A stretch of 64,000 nucleotides of DNA from Scolanthus callimorphus. Taxonomy: Eukaryota; Cnidaria; Anthozoa; Actiniaria; Edwardsiidae. Each line of letters starts with the position of its first letter. The first letter of the stretch is position 1. The DNA lies in contig CM066914.1 of assembly GCA_033964015.1 (NCBI GenBank), forward strand, positions 17,811,637 to 17,875,636, written 5' to 3'. The translations under genes and the position numbers were made by a program. Below the pieces are notes generated by a model. The model worked only from the letters and a program-made list of their open reading frames with translations, was not told where the DNA came from and searched no databases. This document shows, one piece after another, positions 39,701-51,879 of the stretch.

Positions 39701-42101
39701 CTGCTAGTCGTTTCGCTAGGTCTTCAAACCCATCCTTCTCCAGAATGTTTTAAGCCCGCCAACTAGTCAAAAACAGTTAGTTTATGCTTAGTGTTTGCTT
39801 GGAACCCATATGGCACACATCTGGTATTGAGTTTTTTAACGATAGTTTCAATATTTGGAGATGTTTTTGTCGATGACTGTCATTTCGCTCATGGACGTGC
39901 GATATAATAAAGAAAGCAGAAGAGGTTGTTCAGATCGGTCTTTCATGAGCAGTATTGTGTGTTAACTCTAGGTACATATGACGTCAGAGCTGGCCTCCAT
40001 AAAATCTAACACATGCTGGGACGGCAAAAACAGTCCATTTGAACACGACGCCAGAATTCTCTCGTTGTTGATAATAGTATCAAATCATTCCAATTCTCAC
40101 CTTTTGACGTTCCTCTAGGATTCAGAACGCGAAATTAAGTTTTCAAGTGACAGCCGAGGATCTCAAAGCATCTTTTCACTGTGACAAAGGGCATGATGTT
40201 TGCACAAGTTTTAGAGTCGATAGCCAATGCGGGCGTGTTCGCTTATCGCTCGCCACACCACTGTATACAGATTATAAGCACCGTTGCAAAATCTTCGATA
40301 GCGTGAGGTTATTTGTGGTGTTCAAAGAACCAGGTGCCAGACTGTTGTTGTTCACTCATTATATGATATTATTGTACACATTCTGGAATCTAAAACACAC
40401 GCCTCGTTATGGCAGAGGCGTGTTATCCGCAAAGTCCAGTCTCTGGATATTGTCTAGTCTCTTAAGCCATACAAGGTCAGAGAAACAAGCTGGTTTTTGG
40501 TTATCTTGACTGACGAACAATGCGCTATATCAGTTTCGAAACCCTGATTTTAGTAAAAAGAAAGCTTTTAGAAGAAAACCCTTTTAGAGTGACCTCACAG
40601 ATAGTCTTTTTTCGCTGCTTAGGGTTTGGGGAGATTATCTCGGGAACACACACGACTCGCATATCGCCCTTCTGACTTTATTTCTTACTTTTTCAAAGTG
40701 CCTTGAGCAAACGAATTGATCGATTTAACCCAATGATGGAAGATCGAATTGTGTCTCTTGGTTTCTTGCTGTCTTGTAATATGTCTGGTGTCTGCCTTAG
40801 GGGCAGATTAAACGAGATTTAATGGAGATTTTCGTGAGCTCAGACTAACGATAGCGATATGCCACATTCCCGCGTCTGTCGGGCTTTGTTCAGTGGTACC
40901 AGTAAAAAGCATAAATGCTAGCTTTCACTCTTGCGATCCAGGGTCCTCCCACCACCTCTCTAATGCAGAGTTTCTACTACCCCTACTTGGGAAATGTTTC
41001 TACTACCAAAATCTGGGAGGCACGTGACCAGTCTAGGTACTTTCTCTCTCTCCCCTAAGGGGGAGGTGAGGGAGGACCTTGGCGGGAAAGGATGGCATTG
41101 CTCTGTGTAGACAAAGAGGAAAACCCAGCTCGTATTTACTCTGGTAACAAGAAGCCACAATCACTAATTTTTGTGAGCCCCTAACTTCGTATTCCGCGCT
41201 CCTTAAAAAATAAATTGCTCGTTTTTTGGCTCATATCATAGGCTCCCCAAGCTACTGATTTCTGCGAAGAATTAACGGCAAAAATACTGAGAATGTATGG
41301 ACATGTAAATCACAAGAAAAGTATACGATGGAAATCACAAATAAAGAATTGTTCTATAATAATATATAGTTGTACATTTTCACTAAACTCCCCCCCCCCC
41401 TCGCCCCCACCTTGCCATACAATCTTACTATTGAGCCCTCCCTACTTTGAAAACTGTTCCGCCGTCCCTGAATGCTTGGCACTAAATGTAGCATTTACAG
41501 TGTAGTATTTTCTTGATGCCTGTTGCAGCATTAGCTCTCAAACTAATAACTAGGTTGCCCTGCAAAAATCATTTTAATTCCCATTCTGCAGTGTACAATA
41601 GTAGTTTGTATAATCTGCATTGTTATTCAACAATAAGTTGCCAAAGGCAATGTGATTATTGGCGAATACAAAGACAAGGTGACTATTCGCCGATAATCAC
41701 AGAGCCTGAGGGGACTAATTGTTTGAGTATAATTGCTAAAGTGATTCATAAGATTTTTAGCCAAAAAAGCTTGTTTTTGTTGGATTTTTTCACAATCATA
41801 ACAAAACTTGTGCACGCTCTCCCAATCCTTTCAGAGAAAACAAACCTCTCGACCAATCAGCATGTGGAAATTCTTATAATCACTTGAGTAATTATACTAA
41901 AGAATGTTTATAGAGTTTTTAAAATTTTAATCTTCTTTTACTTGATGGAGTCCATGTATGATAGTTTTGTGACTATACTTGAGTATGCAGTTAAATGACA
42001 AAGTTTGTTTGTGGGAGGAACAATGCAGCCAACCTAACCAAATAATGAACCCACTAAATTGAAAACCTAGGACCCCAGCATAAATTTAACAAGCCTTGAT
42101 T
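39701..42101. other. Gene-poor region upstream of the GPCR
   Basis: No gene is recognised. A 120-codon open frame at 40147-40509 has no family resemblance and no splice context. It includes inverted-repeat element J copy 2 (41636-41902). The GPCR promoter and any noncoding 5' exons should be here, but no clear signal was found. Confidence 0.5.
41636..41902. repeat. Inverted-repeat element, family J copy 2
   Basis: It shares GGCGAATA, GAGTATAATTGCT, CTCGACCAATCAGC and the terminal AGTAATTATACTAAAG with the copy at 862-1116 in the same order. Confidence 0.65.
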
Positions 42102-44214
42102 CTATTTGAAGTCTTCAGCACTAAATAAACCCTGAAAATGAAAAACAAAAAACAAGTAAGAAATGTAAGAAAAATATAACAACAAATGGGGAGTTCTCCT
42201 AAAAGTGAGCATGTATCCTGTTTACATATACATAACTAAATATTTCAAGAAAGTCAGTCGAACAATAAACACACAGCTACAATCCCATACATTGGGCTGT
42301 TCCACTTTATGTTTCCCTCTATTGAGGAACCTGGAATTTCCACAGGGGTCTTTGTGTCCGACTGTGGAACTTCCACAGGAGCCATTGTTTTTGACCCTAG
42401 AATTTCCAAAGGGAATTCACTTGCAACGTTGGGATTTCCAAAAAGGTCACAAGAAGAATTGACCGTTTTCACAATGTTGTGAGAATAATACAAGATGGCT
42501 TTTGTTATTCAAAACAGACAAGCATTGTTCTTATCCCATTAAATGCATGCGCAACATCGTGGAAACTGCCAATTTCCCTAGGAGTTGCTTCAAATTTTAA
42601 CAGGGGTTGTGCCAGAGCCTAGAATTTCCAGGGTTGTGCAATTTTGGAAACTGGAGTTCCTCGACTGGTAGGGTATGCCAATTTTTTTAAAAAGCCCATT
42701 CATGTCACTTCTCTTTGTTGACATGCATGCCTGCCACAAGAATTGTGTGGTTCCAGAAAATATCCATACCCCCCCATGGAAGGGTGTTGAAAAGTGACCC
42801 CCCCCCACCCCTCTGGAATTTCCAATGAAAAATACAGTATTCGTATGGAAATGATCAGGTCAATTGACCCATCCACCCCTCCGGAATTTCAATTGCCTTT
42901 CCGTAGGGGGAGTATGGATAATTTCTGGAACCACACATTTGGGATAAAACATCTAGTCCAAATAAATGAAATAGGAGCATGTGCATTGGCTAGGTAGAGG
43001 ACTGTGCCATCCCTAGGCTGCTCACAGGCACTGAAGAGTAGTTTTGAGGTCGAGAAACGTGAGTCACAAATACAAGATGACGGCCATGTGAAAGCGAACT
43101 CACGTTTCTTGACCTAAAAACTACTCTCCCACGCCTGCCAGCAGGCTATGCCGTATCTGTCGGACCAATTTTGTTGGCACTCAGGACAACCATCATCTTG
43201 CGATATTTTTATATTACCTTAGCTCTTCTCAAAATAGAATCCTTAGATGGATCATAAGGCTGTTCCTTGGAAGGAATTTCTAGGATGGATGGGATTGCTT
43301 GGTCGTAATTATCAAGTACATGCCGGATTTCCTCTGCAATCTGGAAAGATTCTTCATTCATTAGTAAATCTGAGTATGACTCTCATCATAAATCCTCATA
43401 GGAGTTCTACAACTCTCTTGAGTGCTCACTGTGTTCCGAACAAGGTGGACGTAACGCCATGGAACCTGTCTTTATCATAGTTTTTTGTAGTTGGTTTGTA
43501 AACAAACCCATGATTTTCTTTATTTCTTCCACACATCACAATAGAATTTCTGATGGAGCTTCACATTTTCTATGCGGTTTCCGATTCTGACCAAATTCTT
43601 TATGAAATCATGCCTTAATATACTGTATATATTTTTGCCACTGTGGAAAGTGTGCAAATCCATTAATATCATACATAGCACTTACATTTTGATTAATGAG
43701 AAGAATTGCAATGTCTGTTCTGGTGACAAACTGATTAAAGGCTGTCTCAATTTCACTCACTGATGTTTCTGAAAAGAATAGATGCATGTGTAAGGTGCAA
43801 TGGGAGTTCCTCATTCTTTCTGAATATAAGTTAACTTATAACTTAATGTGAAAAATTGATTTTCAATGAATGCCGGAATGGTGAATATCTAAAATAAACT
43901 GTCAGGATTGATTTTTTTCCAACTTCTGAGCGTATGAACCCTGTTTTCATAAATAAGTTATCAGTGGCAGTCCCAAGGAGAAGGCTAGCTTACCTTTGTT
44001 GACAACCAGAAAGTTCTTTTGCCGCTTGGCATTTATCTCGCCAATTCCACCTAGTAGAAACCCTGTACACGTATCCTGCGGTCATAAAATTTAAGATTAG
44101 TACACTTGGATGATCAAACTAATTGTAAGAATATACTATTTGTCTTACTTCGTCTCCAATAACCGCTATTAGCCGACCCCTCGCACCAGCAGTTACAGCC
44201 GAATGCGCCGCCAT
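42102..44214 (-). CDS. ATP6V1F: V-type proton ATPase subunit F
   Basis: Five exons are seen on the minus strand: 44149-44214, 43994-44075, 43686-43768, 43218-43340 and 42102-42131, giving 127 residues (human 119). Blocks [89 protein letters not shown] match the family along its whole length. The subunit belongs to the V1 central rotor and couples ATP hydrolysis to proton pumping at endolysosomal and plasma membranes. The start codon lies inside a YY1-type GCCGCCATCTTGG element (44207-44219). The last exon is only 30 bases long and follows a 1.1-kb intron loaded with MITEs. Confidence 0.97.
42300..42660. repeat. Degenerate TGGAATTTCCA-rich repeat with a nested family I element
   Basis: Repeated CTGGAATTTCCACAGG, TAGAATTTCCAAAGG and GGGATTTCCAAAAAGG units flank an inserted copy (42457-42574) of the element seen at 10185. 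V-ATPase F intron 4. Confidence 0.65.
42745..42950. mobile_element. MITE, TGTGTGATTCCAGAAA family, best-preserved ends
   Basis: TTGTGTGGTTCCAGAAAATA plus TCCATACCCC on the left is mirrored by GGGGAGTATGGATAATTTCT plus GGAACCACACA on the right: inverted ends of about 30 bases. Confidence 0.85.
43013..43149. mobile_element. Foldback element with GAGTAGTTTT arms
   Basis: GAAGAGTAGTTTTGAGGTCG plus AGAAACGTGAGT is mirrored by ACTCACGTTTCTTGACCTAA plus AAACTACTCTCC, and the outer ends TAGGCTGC / GCAGGCTA pair too. V-ATPase F intron 4. Confidence 0.72.
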
Positions 44215-46099
44215 CTTGGATTCTTGTCACATGAATAACTGCTGACCGTGAACATCTTGTGCCCGCAGTTCGTCACAGAGAAGGGTGCGCGCGGCAACTC
44301 GACGGATAAGTGCGCATGTACTCTTTGTTCTAGTATATATTTACGCACCCACGAGCCTATATTAGAATATTCGAGAGGCTTATCATTATATTATCACCAG
44401 TTAATCCCTTCTAGAGTCAGGCGTCAATGAATAATCGTTCGCTGGATCCCCCCCCCCCCCCCAAAAAAAAAAAAAAATTATACTATGCGCCGAGGCAGCA
44501 CCCCATAAGTAGGAGCTTTCATCTAACCTATATAGTTGAGGCAGCACATTTCCTGACCTAGTTATTTTTAGATGCAAATTTGCATTTAAAATTTGTTGCT
44601 GGTTCCCCAAGAGGTCCGCGCAGTGCCGAAACAAGATATTGCGGCGGAGGCCAAAACGCTATTTTTCGGGGTATTTTGAGGTTAGAACTTCTGCTATATT
44701 TGTTATCACAGATACCGAACTGAGTAATGAACTACTATAGACATTTACGAGGAATTTGACTCGTAGACAGTCTTCGCTTCTTTCCACCATGTTTATTGAT
44801 AGAGATAATTTATACAATATTGAGACTTGGAAGCTGACTGGTCGCTCATTGGACAATTTCTGCAACGTTTCACGCCAAATGTGTTCTAAAAATAGATAGG
44901 TCAGGAAAACGCTGCCTCACGGACCCAGCACCAAAGATGAAAGCTCCTACTTATGGGCTCCTGGCCGAGGCAAATGATAATAAGCCTGAAAAATAAGTAG
45001 CACGCTGTTAGATAATCTATACATCAGGGGCTCCTGACACATCCTTGATTTGATATCCTCGGACGTTTTATGAACTACTTTGTTGACCATAGTGGTTCAG
45101 AGTATCAAAGAGCAAATCCTACAATTTTACTTTTCGGGATAAAAATAATATATGCACGGTTATCCAGCATTTCCCTGCAGCAGAGGCCTCTTTTACCGAA
45201 ATGCAGAGAAAAGAGGCCTCCGCTAGCAGGGAAATCCAGCGTTTGTTTTTCGACACGAAAAACTCTGGACCCTAAAAGAAACTTGTTTTAGGTAAATGAT
45301 AAAAAAAACGTGAAATAAAACACTTTACAGGCAAAATAAAATAATTTTAGACGCACTGCGAAAATAATGAAGTCTCAATCTCTAACGATTGAGGGCGAAA
45401 CAAGTTCAACTGGTTTCCCTTCCCAAACAGGTTTTGCTCGTCAAACAGGTTTTGTCTGTGGGTGGGCAGTGGGCCGTGGCGCTTCTCGATCTCGAGTTCT
45501 CGACCGTTTGTACAAAATGTACAATGGAAACAAAAAAGTCCGCCAAAAACGATTTTATCGATACCTTTAGTTCAGTTTTGCTTTGATGTTAGCTGATGAA
45601 TCGAATTTGTAGTTGAAAATAAATTCCTTTCTGAAAAGAGCAGAAAAGGCCTAACAGAAAAGGATTGAAATTCTTTACTATCAAAGTTCATTCCGCCATG
45701 AAGCACTCGACGTGTGGTAAAATAAACTAAAACTTGGTAGCTAAAATCGCGTTTGGTGCGCGTCATGTGTTCCACACACATTCAAATCTCCTTTAAACTA
45801 GAAAATGATTCATTATTCACACGCTGATATGTATTTTCTCAAATGAATTTTAATAGTTTACGGCTGTAGAACGATAGAAAAACTCGATGCCACGCGGCAT
45901 TTGTAAAGCGAATCAAAATTCAAAGGACTTTGAACTTCACGTGGGCTACATGCATTTCCCGTCACGATATGTTTAATCGACCAATCAAAACGCGAGCTTG
46001 GACAATGGGCCCTTTTCTGATTGGATAGAGCTGAAAATGACGTCATGGAATGTTGCCTCAAATTCAAAGTAATGAGCCGGCGAAAATCAGTACTGCAAA
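44215..46099. other. Gap between ATP6V1F and SLC34
   Basis: No gene is seen. It holds a C-run/A-run tract (44449-44477), a 484-base foldback element (44489-44972) and a hairpin at 45168-45234 with TTTCCCTGC / GCAGGGAAA and AGAGGCCTC arms. Open frames near 45367-45586 have no family match. Confidence 0.55.
44489..44972. mobile_element. 484-base foldback element
   Basis: GCCGAGGCAGCACCCCATAA plus GTAGGAGCTTTCATCT is mirrored by AGATGAAAGCTCCTACTTAT plus GGGCTCCTGGCCGAGGC. A second paired block is TGAGGCAGC..TTCCTGACCTA / TAGGTCAGGAAAACGCTGCCTCA. Arms together are about 100 bases. No transposase frame. Confidence 0.8.
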
Positions 46100-48431
46100 A
46101 TGGCGGACCGCTCAATATCTTTTTCCAATCAAAATAGTGAAGAAATGCTGGCTGTTCGTAATCCTGAGCCATCGGTACGTGACTTTTCAGTATTATCGAA
46201 TATTCACTTGGTATAAGAGACCTTTTAGTTATGTTTCTTTGTGTTCCTTGCTAATTTGGCCCTTATTTTGTGTTTAGAAGAAGAGTTTGGTGTCTGTTGA
46301 AGTTGGTCTCGAGGGGGGAAGTCAAGCGGTGTTGACTGAGACGAGCGACGAATTTGATCCTTGGGCGCTACCAGCGTTCCAAAGCAATGGGCCAAAGTGG
46401 TCAGGTGAGTATTTTGGTTAGTCTTTGACTGTTAGTTTGGCCTCCTGAGTTATATTTATTAAAATAAACGGTTTCTCACTCGTAATGTTTCGACGGTTTA
46501 TTTGCCCGCCAAAAATTTTGGCGCGCGATTTCTAAATCCTGAATTTTCTTTGTCTTCAGAGCTCGACGCTTTTGGAAAACTCAACCGAGTGTTCTGGTTC
46601 GTGGCCAAGTTCACGTGTCTGGTTGGCTTGCTTTACCTGTTCATTTGCTCACTCAGTTTTCTGAGCAGCGCTTTCAGGCTTCTTGGTGGCAAGGCTGCCG
46701 GTGAAGCGTTCGCTTCGAACAAGATCCTGACCAACCCTATTGCCGGACTGATGATTGGAATCCTTGCTACTGTCCTTGTACAAAGCTCCTCCACCACCAC
46801 GTCCATTGTTGTGGCAATGGTTGCCTCTTCAAGTGAGTATTTTAGTTTTTACTAAGCCAGTAGTTTACCCATGTTCGTTTCAGCACGTGAAGTGATAAAC
46901 TCAAATGTCTTGGTGATTTGTGTCTCAAATCTTCCCTGCTGAAGAGAGTTACAAAAAAATATATTATTTGGCCCTCGCTGTACAAAAAGGGGTTATTTTG
47001 GCCACATCCTGGGGATGGGGGGAGGCGCTTGTTCTTTTAATTGAAATTGGCTCTTTTCTTTCAGTTTTGGATGTGAGACCAGCCATCCCCATTGTCATGG
47101 GTGCCAATATTGGAACATCTGTGACAAACACCATTGTGTCCCTTGCCCAAGCTGCTGAGCGAAATGAATTCCGACGAGCCTTTGCTGGGGCCACAGTCCA
47201 TGACATATTCAATTGGCTCTCTGTGCTTGTGTTCCTCCCACTTGAAGTTGTCTCCCACTACTTGTTTCATCTGACAAGTGTGATTGTCAATGTCATGAAT
47301 ATCAAGACCAACAAAGGGGCAAAGACAGAGCTTCTCTCCAAAGTCACCAAACCATTCACCAACCTCCTCATCCAACTGGACAAGAAAGTCATTACTGAGA
47401 TAGCTTTGCAGAAGAAGGGTGCCGAAGAAATGTCTCTTATCAAGACCTACTGCAGCAAGGAAACTGTAGTTGTTGTAGAAAATGTAACAATGCTTGTGAA
47501 TGAAACTGTCAATGGAGTTGTCACAGAGGTTAATAGGACAATGCCTGCTAATGTGACCAAGGTTCTCAAGACCCCATGCAATTTCCTGTTCCATGACTCA
47601 GGACTGTCAGACACTTATGTTGGTGTCATACTGTTGGTCATTGCCCTTGCCATCCTGTGCACGTGCCTGATCCTCATTGTAAAGCTGCTACACTCCATGC
47701 TGAGAGGCCAGATAGCTGTGATTATCAAACGGACAGTCAACTCTGATTTCCCCAAACCATTCCACCACTTCACTGGGTACTTTGCAATTCTTGTTGGTGC
47801 TGCAATGACCATATTGGTACAGTCCAGCTCCATATTCACTTCCGCACTCACCCCACTTATTGGTGTTGGTGTTGTAACCATAGAACGTGCCTATCCCTTG
47901 ACCCTTGGTGCAAACATTGGAACTACTGGGACTGGAATCCTGGCTGCTCTTGCAAGTGATGAAGGAAAGTTGGAGAACGCCCTACAGATTGCCTTGTGCC
48001 ATTTGTTCTTCAACATCTCTGGTATAGCACTGTGGTACCCCTTTGCATGCCTCAGACGTGTGCCCATCAACTTTGCAAAGACCCTTGGAAACAAGACAGC
48101 AGAGTACAGATGGTTTGCTGTGGCCTACCTCATCTTTGGGTTCTTCCTCCTCCCTGCCTCTGTGTTTGGCCTTTCCCTTGCTGGTTGGCAGATCCTGTTG
48201 GGTGTAGCTGCCCCAGTACTGTTGCTCTTCTTGTTCATACTGGTCACAAGTCTACTCCAACGCAAGGCTCCAAGTGCATTACCTGAAGTTCTGAGAGACT
48301 GGGAGTGGGCACCAAAATGGACACGTTCATTAGAGCCCCATGACAAAGTGATAGCCAAAGTGTGTGAAATTGGCAAGGGGCGGTGTGGTATTAAAAGGAC
48401 TAACCTGAAGCCTGTTGAAACCTGCGTATAA
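46100..48431 (+). CDS. SLC34A: SLC34-type sodium-phosphate cotransporter (NaPi-II)
   Basis: Four exons are seen: 46100-46174, 46278-46404, 46560-46832 and 47065-48431, giving 613 residues. The two inverted Na/Pi repeats each carry [24 protein letters not shown] and [20 protein letters not shown]. Conserved flanks are [48 protein letters not shown]-type [38 protein letters not shown] and [17 protein letters not shown]. The large extracellular loop between repeats has four N-glycosylation sequons (NVT, NET, NRT, NVT) and a Cys pair. The family moves phosphate into cells using the sodium gradient. The C-terminus ...VETCV could bind a PDZ domain, which is inference. The start codon sits in AAAATGGCGG (46097-46106). 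The in-frame extension upstream of 47065 is intron read-through. Confidence 0.96.
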
Positions 48432-50681
48432 CAACTAGCTATATATCACGTTGGTAATGCATTTAAATGTGCATCCCCAACACTGATTTGGTAGGGTTTA
48501 GTGTTTCTTAACATTTTACATGGTGGCCTAATCAAATATTTGGTTAATTATTTGTTAGGATGGCTGATCATTTGCTACTATAATGTTTATTTATACCCCA
48601 TCCTGATAGGAATTGCAAATGCTTGATTATTTGAAGTATTTATTAATTTTCCTGCTTTGCTTTCTTTATAGGATTGGTTAATCGTGTGCTTGGCAGTCTG
48701 AATGCCAAAGAGACATTTCACATTTACAATTTAGCCTTGGCAGTAAGCGTGACTGGCCATGGGCTTTTGTATCTTTGAAATGTCTTTTTTGCATCAGGTG
48801 CTACCGGTAATGTATGTATTTATAGAAAAATATAAAGAAATAAAAAATAAAACACTTTATAAAGCCAGATTGGCTTAATTAAATACTATTAGTATTTAAG
48901 GTAAGTAAGAATAGTTAACATTATTGGTAGAGTATGATTTAAGTGCAAGTAGTACATGTTTATAATGAAATAAATTTATTGTAATAAAATTGATATTGTT
49001 GGAGTTGCTAGAATTGTAGATGTAGTATTTGCCCCATCCAAGTTGTGATGATAATCTGAAAAATTATGCACATTGACTACCCCTTATTGGTGTTCTGTAA
49101 GAGATCTTCACTTACAATGTGGTTCCCTAGAAAATGTTTTTCATTGAAGCTTCAGTATTTTTTTAGAAAAATAAATGGGAACTTTGATTTCCTTGCTCTT
49201 TCTACATTTGGATGCTTCATTTGGCTTTTGTGTTCCAAATTATAAATACTTGGATGTGACTTGTACATGAAATCACTTTAAGATTTTGTTGTTGCCAAGC
49301 CAAGAGGAATAAAAATTGGGACATTTTGTTGACAGAAAGGCCAAGCATTTTTTGTTTAGCATTTTTTGCTTCCCCTAATTGATTTGACAGCCAAATTTCT
49401 GATGTTTGAAAAATGCAAATGCTTGGATGTTCTATTAGCTAAATAAAATCTGGCTGGTCATCTGTATCTATAGTGTGAATGGTTGTTTAGGAACTGCCTG
49501 TGGAGAAATATGTGTGGAGGTGATCAGTTGTTTTTTTATATTGGCATATGGAAACGAAAATATTTTGGTTTTAAAGGCAGCGGCCTTTCTGTTGATAACA
49601 AATGTTTAGATAATTTTGATCTGTCAGTACTTTAACACTTTTTTTGTGTGTGTTCCTTGTTTCCTTTTGGGTTTGTGACGCCAGTATTTCCTGATAATCA
49701 CTGTTAGCACTAACCTTGAGATATTGTCGATTATCTCAACAGGATGGGGTTCTAGCATAATATATTCACAATTCTATGAAGTATAAATTATAGATTTCCA
49801 TGAATAAGTGTTACCTTGATTATATATTTGATTTTCATGAAAAGATGTTTTATTTGAGACATTTTAATTGTTCAAGTAAATGAAGGCAAATATTTTGAGA
49901 AGAATATTCTGGGAATTCAAAAGAAAACTGATCTGTTATATATAAAAAAAAAGCATTGAATTATTTTATCATTGTTTTATTTAGGCATCAGTTTGTACGT
50001 TTTTGGAGGGCTGTTCATTGGTGTCTGTACATATAATTTACTTCCCACAGCTTAGAGTTTTATATTTACAAGAGCAAATTGTTTTGCCTTTGAATATCTG
50101 AATATTTGGACTTCTTATATAAATTACTGCTGAGTAGCTCTGAGTGCTTACTATTTTAAGTCCTGTGTCCAATAGGTTACCTTTCTAGATGTGCCATGAA
50201 TTTGTAACAATATCCCCTGGGGTGTGGTGTCAATTGAATGGAGTTTTAACAAAAATTGATTGGGACTAAGAGGTATATTAAATAGGGCCCTAGGGTTGTC
50301 GTTATATTTTTAAAACCACATTTAAGAACCCATTTTATGTTAATGGTTCATATTGTAGCAGTAAATGTTTTAACGTTAGAAAAGATGCCGCTTTTAGAGT
50401 TGCATAATACCATACCTCTACTTACTATGATAATACCGACAAAACAATATTGTCCGAGCTGACCGCCAGACACGACTCAGTTGCTGCGTGATGCACAATT
50501 ACTTGGACATTTAAAAAGCAGTTATGCTTTACTTATAAGATTTTAGAGTGATTTCTAGGGATATGGCGGGGGGACAGTAGAGGGGGTTTCGAGTGGGTTT
50601 CATTTAAACCATGGATATACTTTAGCTTACATGTACTTGCACTTTATTGCGTTCTAATTCCTTTATTTGTGAAAAACACTC

Positions 50682-50745
50682 TTAAATTTCAGCCGTCTTT
50701 TCTTCTACACTCATGTAGGAAGGAAGAAAAGACGGCTGAAATTCA
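50682..50745. repeat. Perfect hairpin of about 21 bases
   Basis: AATTTCAGCCGTCTTTTCTT and its inverse AAGAAAAGACGGCTGAAATT are separated by about 17 bases. It could be a short foldback or a structured RNA; no family recognised. Confidence 0.75.
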
Positions 50746-51879
50746 GGCCAGAGTTCCAAAATCTCCATATATTTATGTGTAGTATGCACTCCAATTTCAT
50801 GATGGACTCACTAGTCCCTCTCCCAATAAATGCAAATTCGCTCCGTGATCCCTATATGATAACGGGATTTCCTTAGTTTATACGAAACAGATTTAGACCT
50901 TGACCGGTGTATGCTGACGGTTTTCGAACGGAAAGCCAAAACAGTCATAAAAAACACCGGTGTAAAATGGACGCCGTCTTCCCTTTTCTGTGCCATTTAG
51001 AGTGTTTTTCTTATATAAACCCGTACTAATAATGATGTCTTTATTGCACTCGTAAATTACATGTTTTTGCTAAACCATTGTCAGGATTTACTCTGTTTGC
51101 TAAACCATTGTCACGGTAATCTCGCAAACAATAAAGCTTTGTGTAAATGAAATTCGATTGTGAAATCCGAGGACATGATTCTTTGTTTGATTTTACAGGT
51201 TGACGCACAAGGGCAGGAAAGGACGTCACGGCTTCACATTTTTGCTAAGAAAAAAAGTCGAGTTTTTCCTTTTTTTTATCGTTCCTCTTCTCAGGTGAGT
51301 TATGTATGGTGTGAGTTTATTGAATAAAGGCAACAAGATAAACAGTTGTGTCGTTGTTTCCATACAATACACGGGATTCGAGTTACTGCGCCACGTGCTT
51401 TCAGACCCTCTATGAAATGACTGCATATATTCTTTGCGTGTAATGGAAATGTCTTTCCGACCTTCACCAAGGGTTTTTAGCTTGTTAAACGTGCCTCGCC
51501 GCACGAACAGTGCTACTCGGAAACAGTCCGATACTTTTGTTCATGGCCTTGGGAGCTCTTTTAACTTTGAGGCTTATAAACAAGTGTATTGATAATGTGT
51601 TTCCCTTCTAAAACCGCAAATATTCACATTTTCTATTGTCGCTCAAGACGCGAATACTCCTGACCAAATAGCAGGTGAACTGACATGCTTCGCAGAGCGA
51701 AAGCGCATCTAGGTAACCATTGCCCCCGTAATCTCCGCAATAAGGATTCTCTTGGTGCACGAACTGGAATTGGTTGCTCTCAAGATTTCGGGAGATAAAC
51801 GAAAAAAAAAAAAACCTTGATTATTGCAAAGTGTTTTATCCCATGACTCAAAAATCGGGAGAGTGGTCCTAGCCATATC

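Noticed and set aside
46920..47064. In-frame extension at the 5' side of the large SLC34 exon
   Set aside because: Homology starts exactly after the TTTCAG acceptor at 47064 and the phase matches exon 3; the extension is intron read-through.
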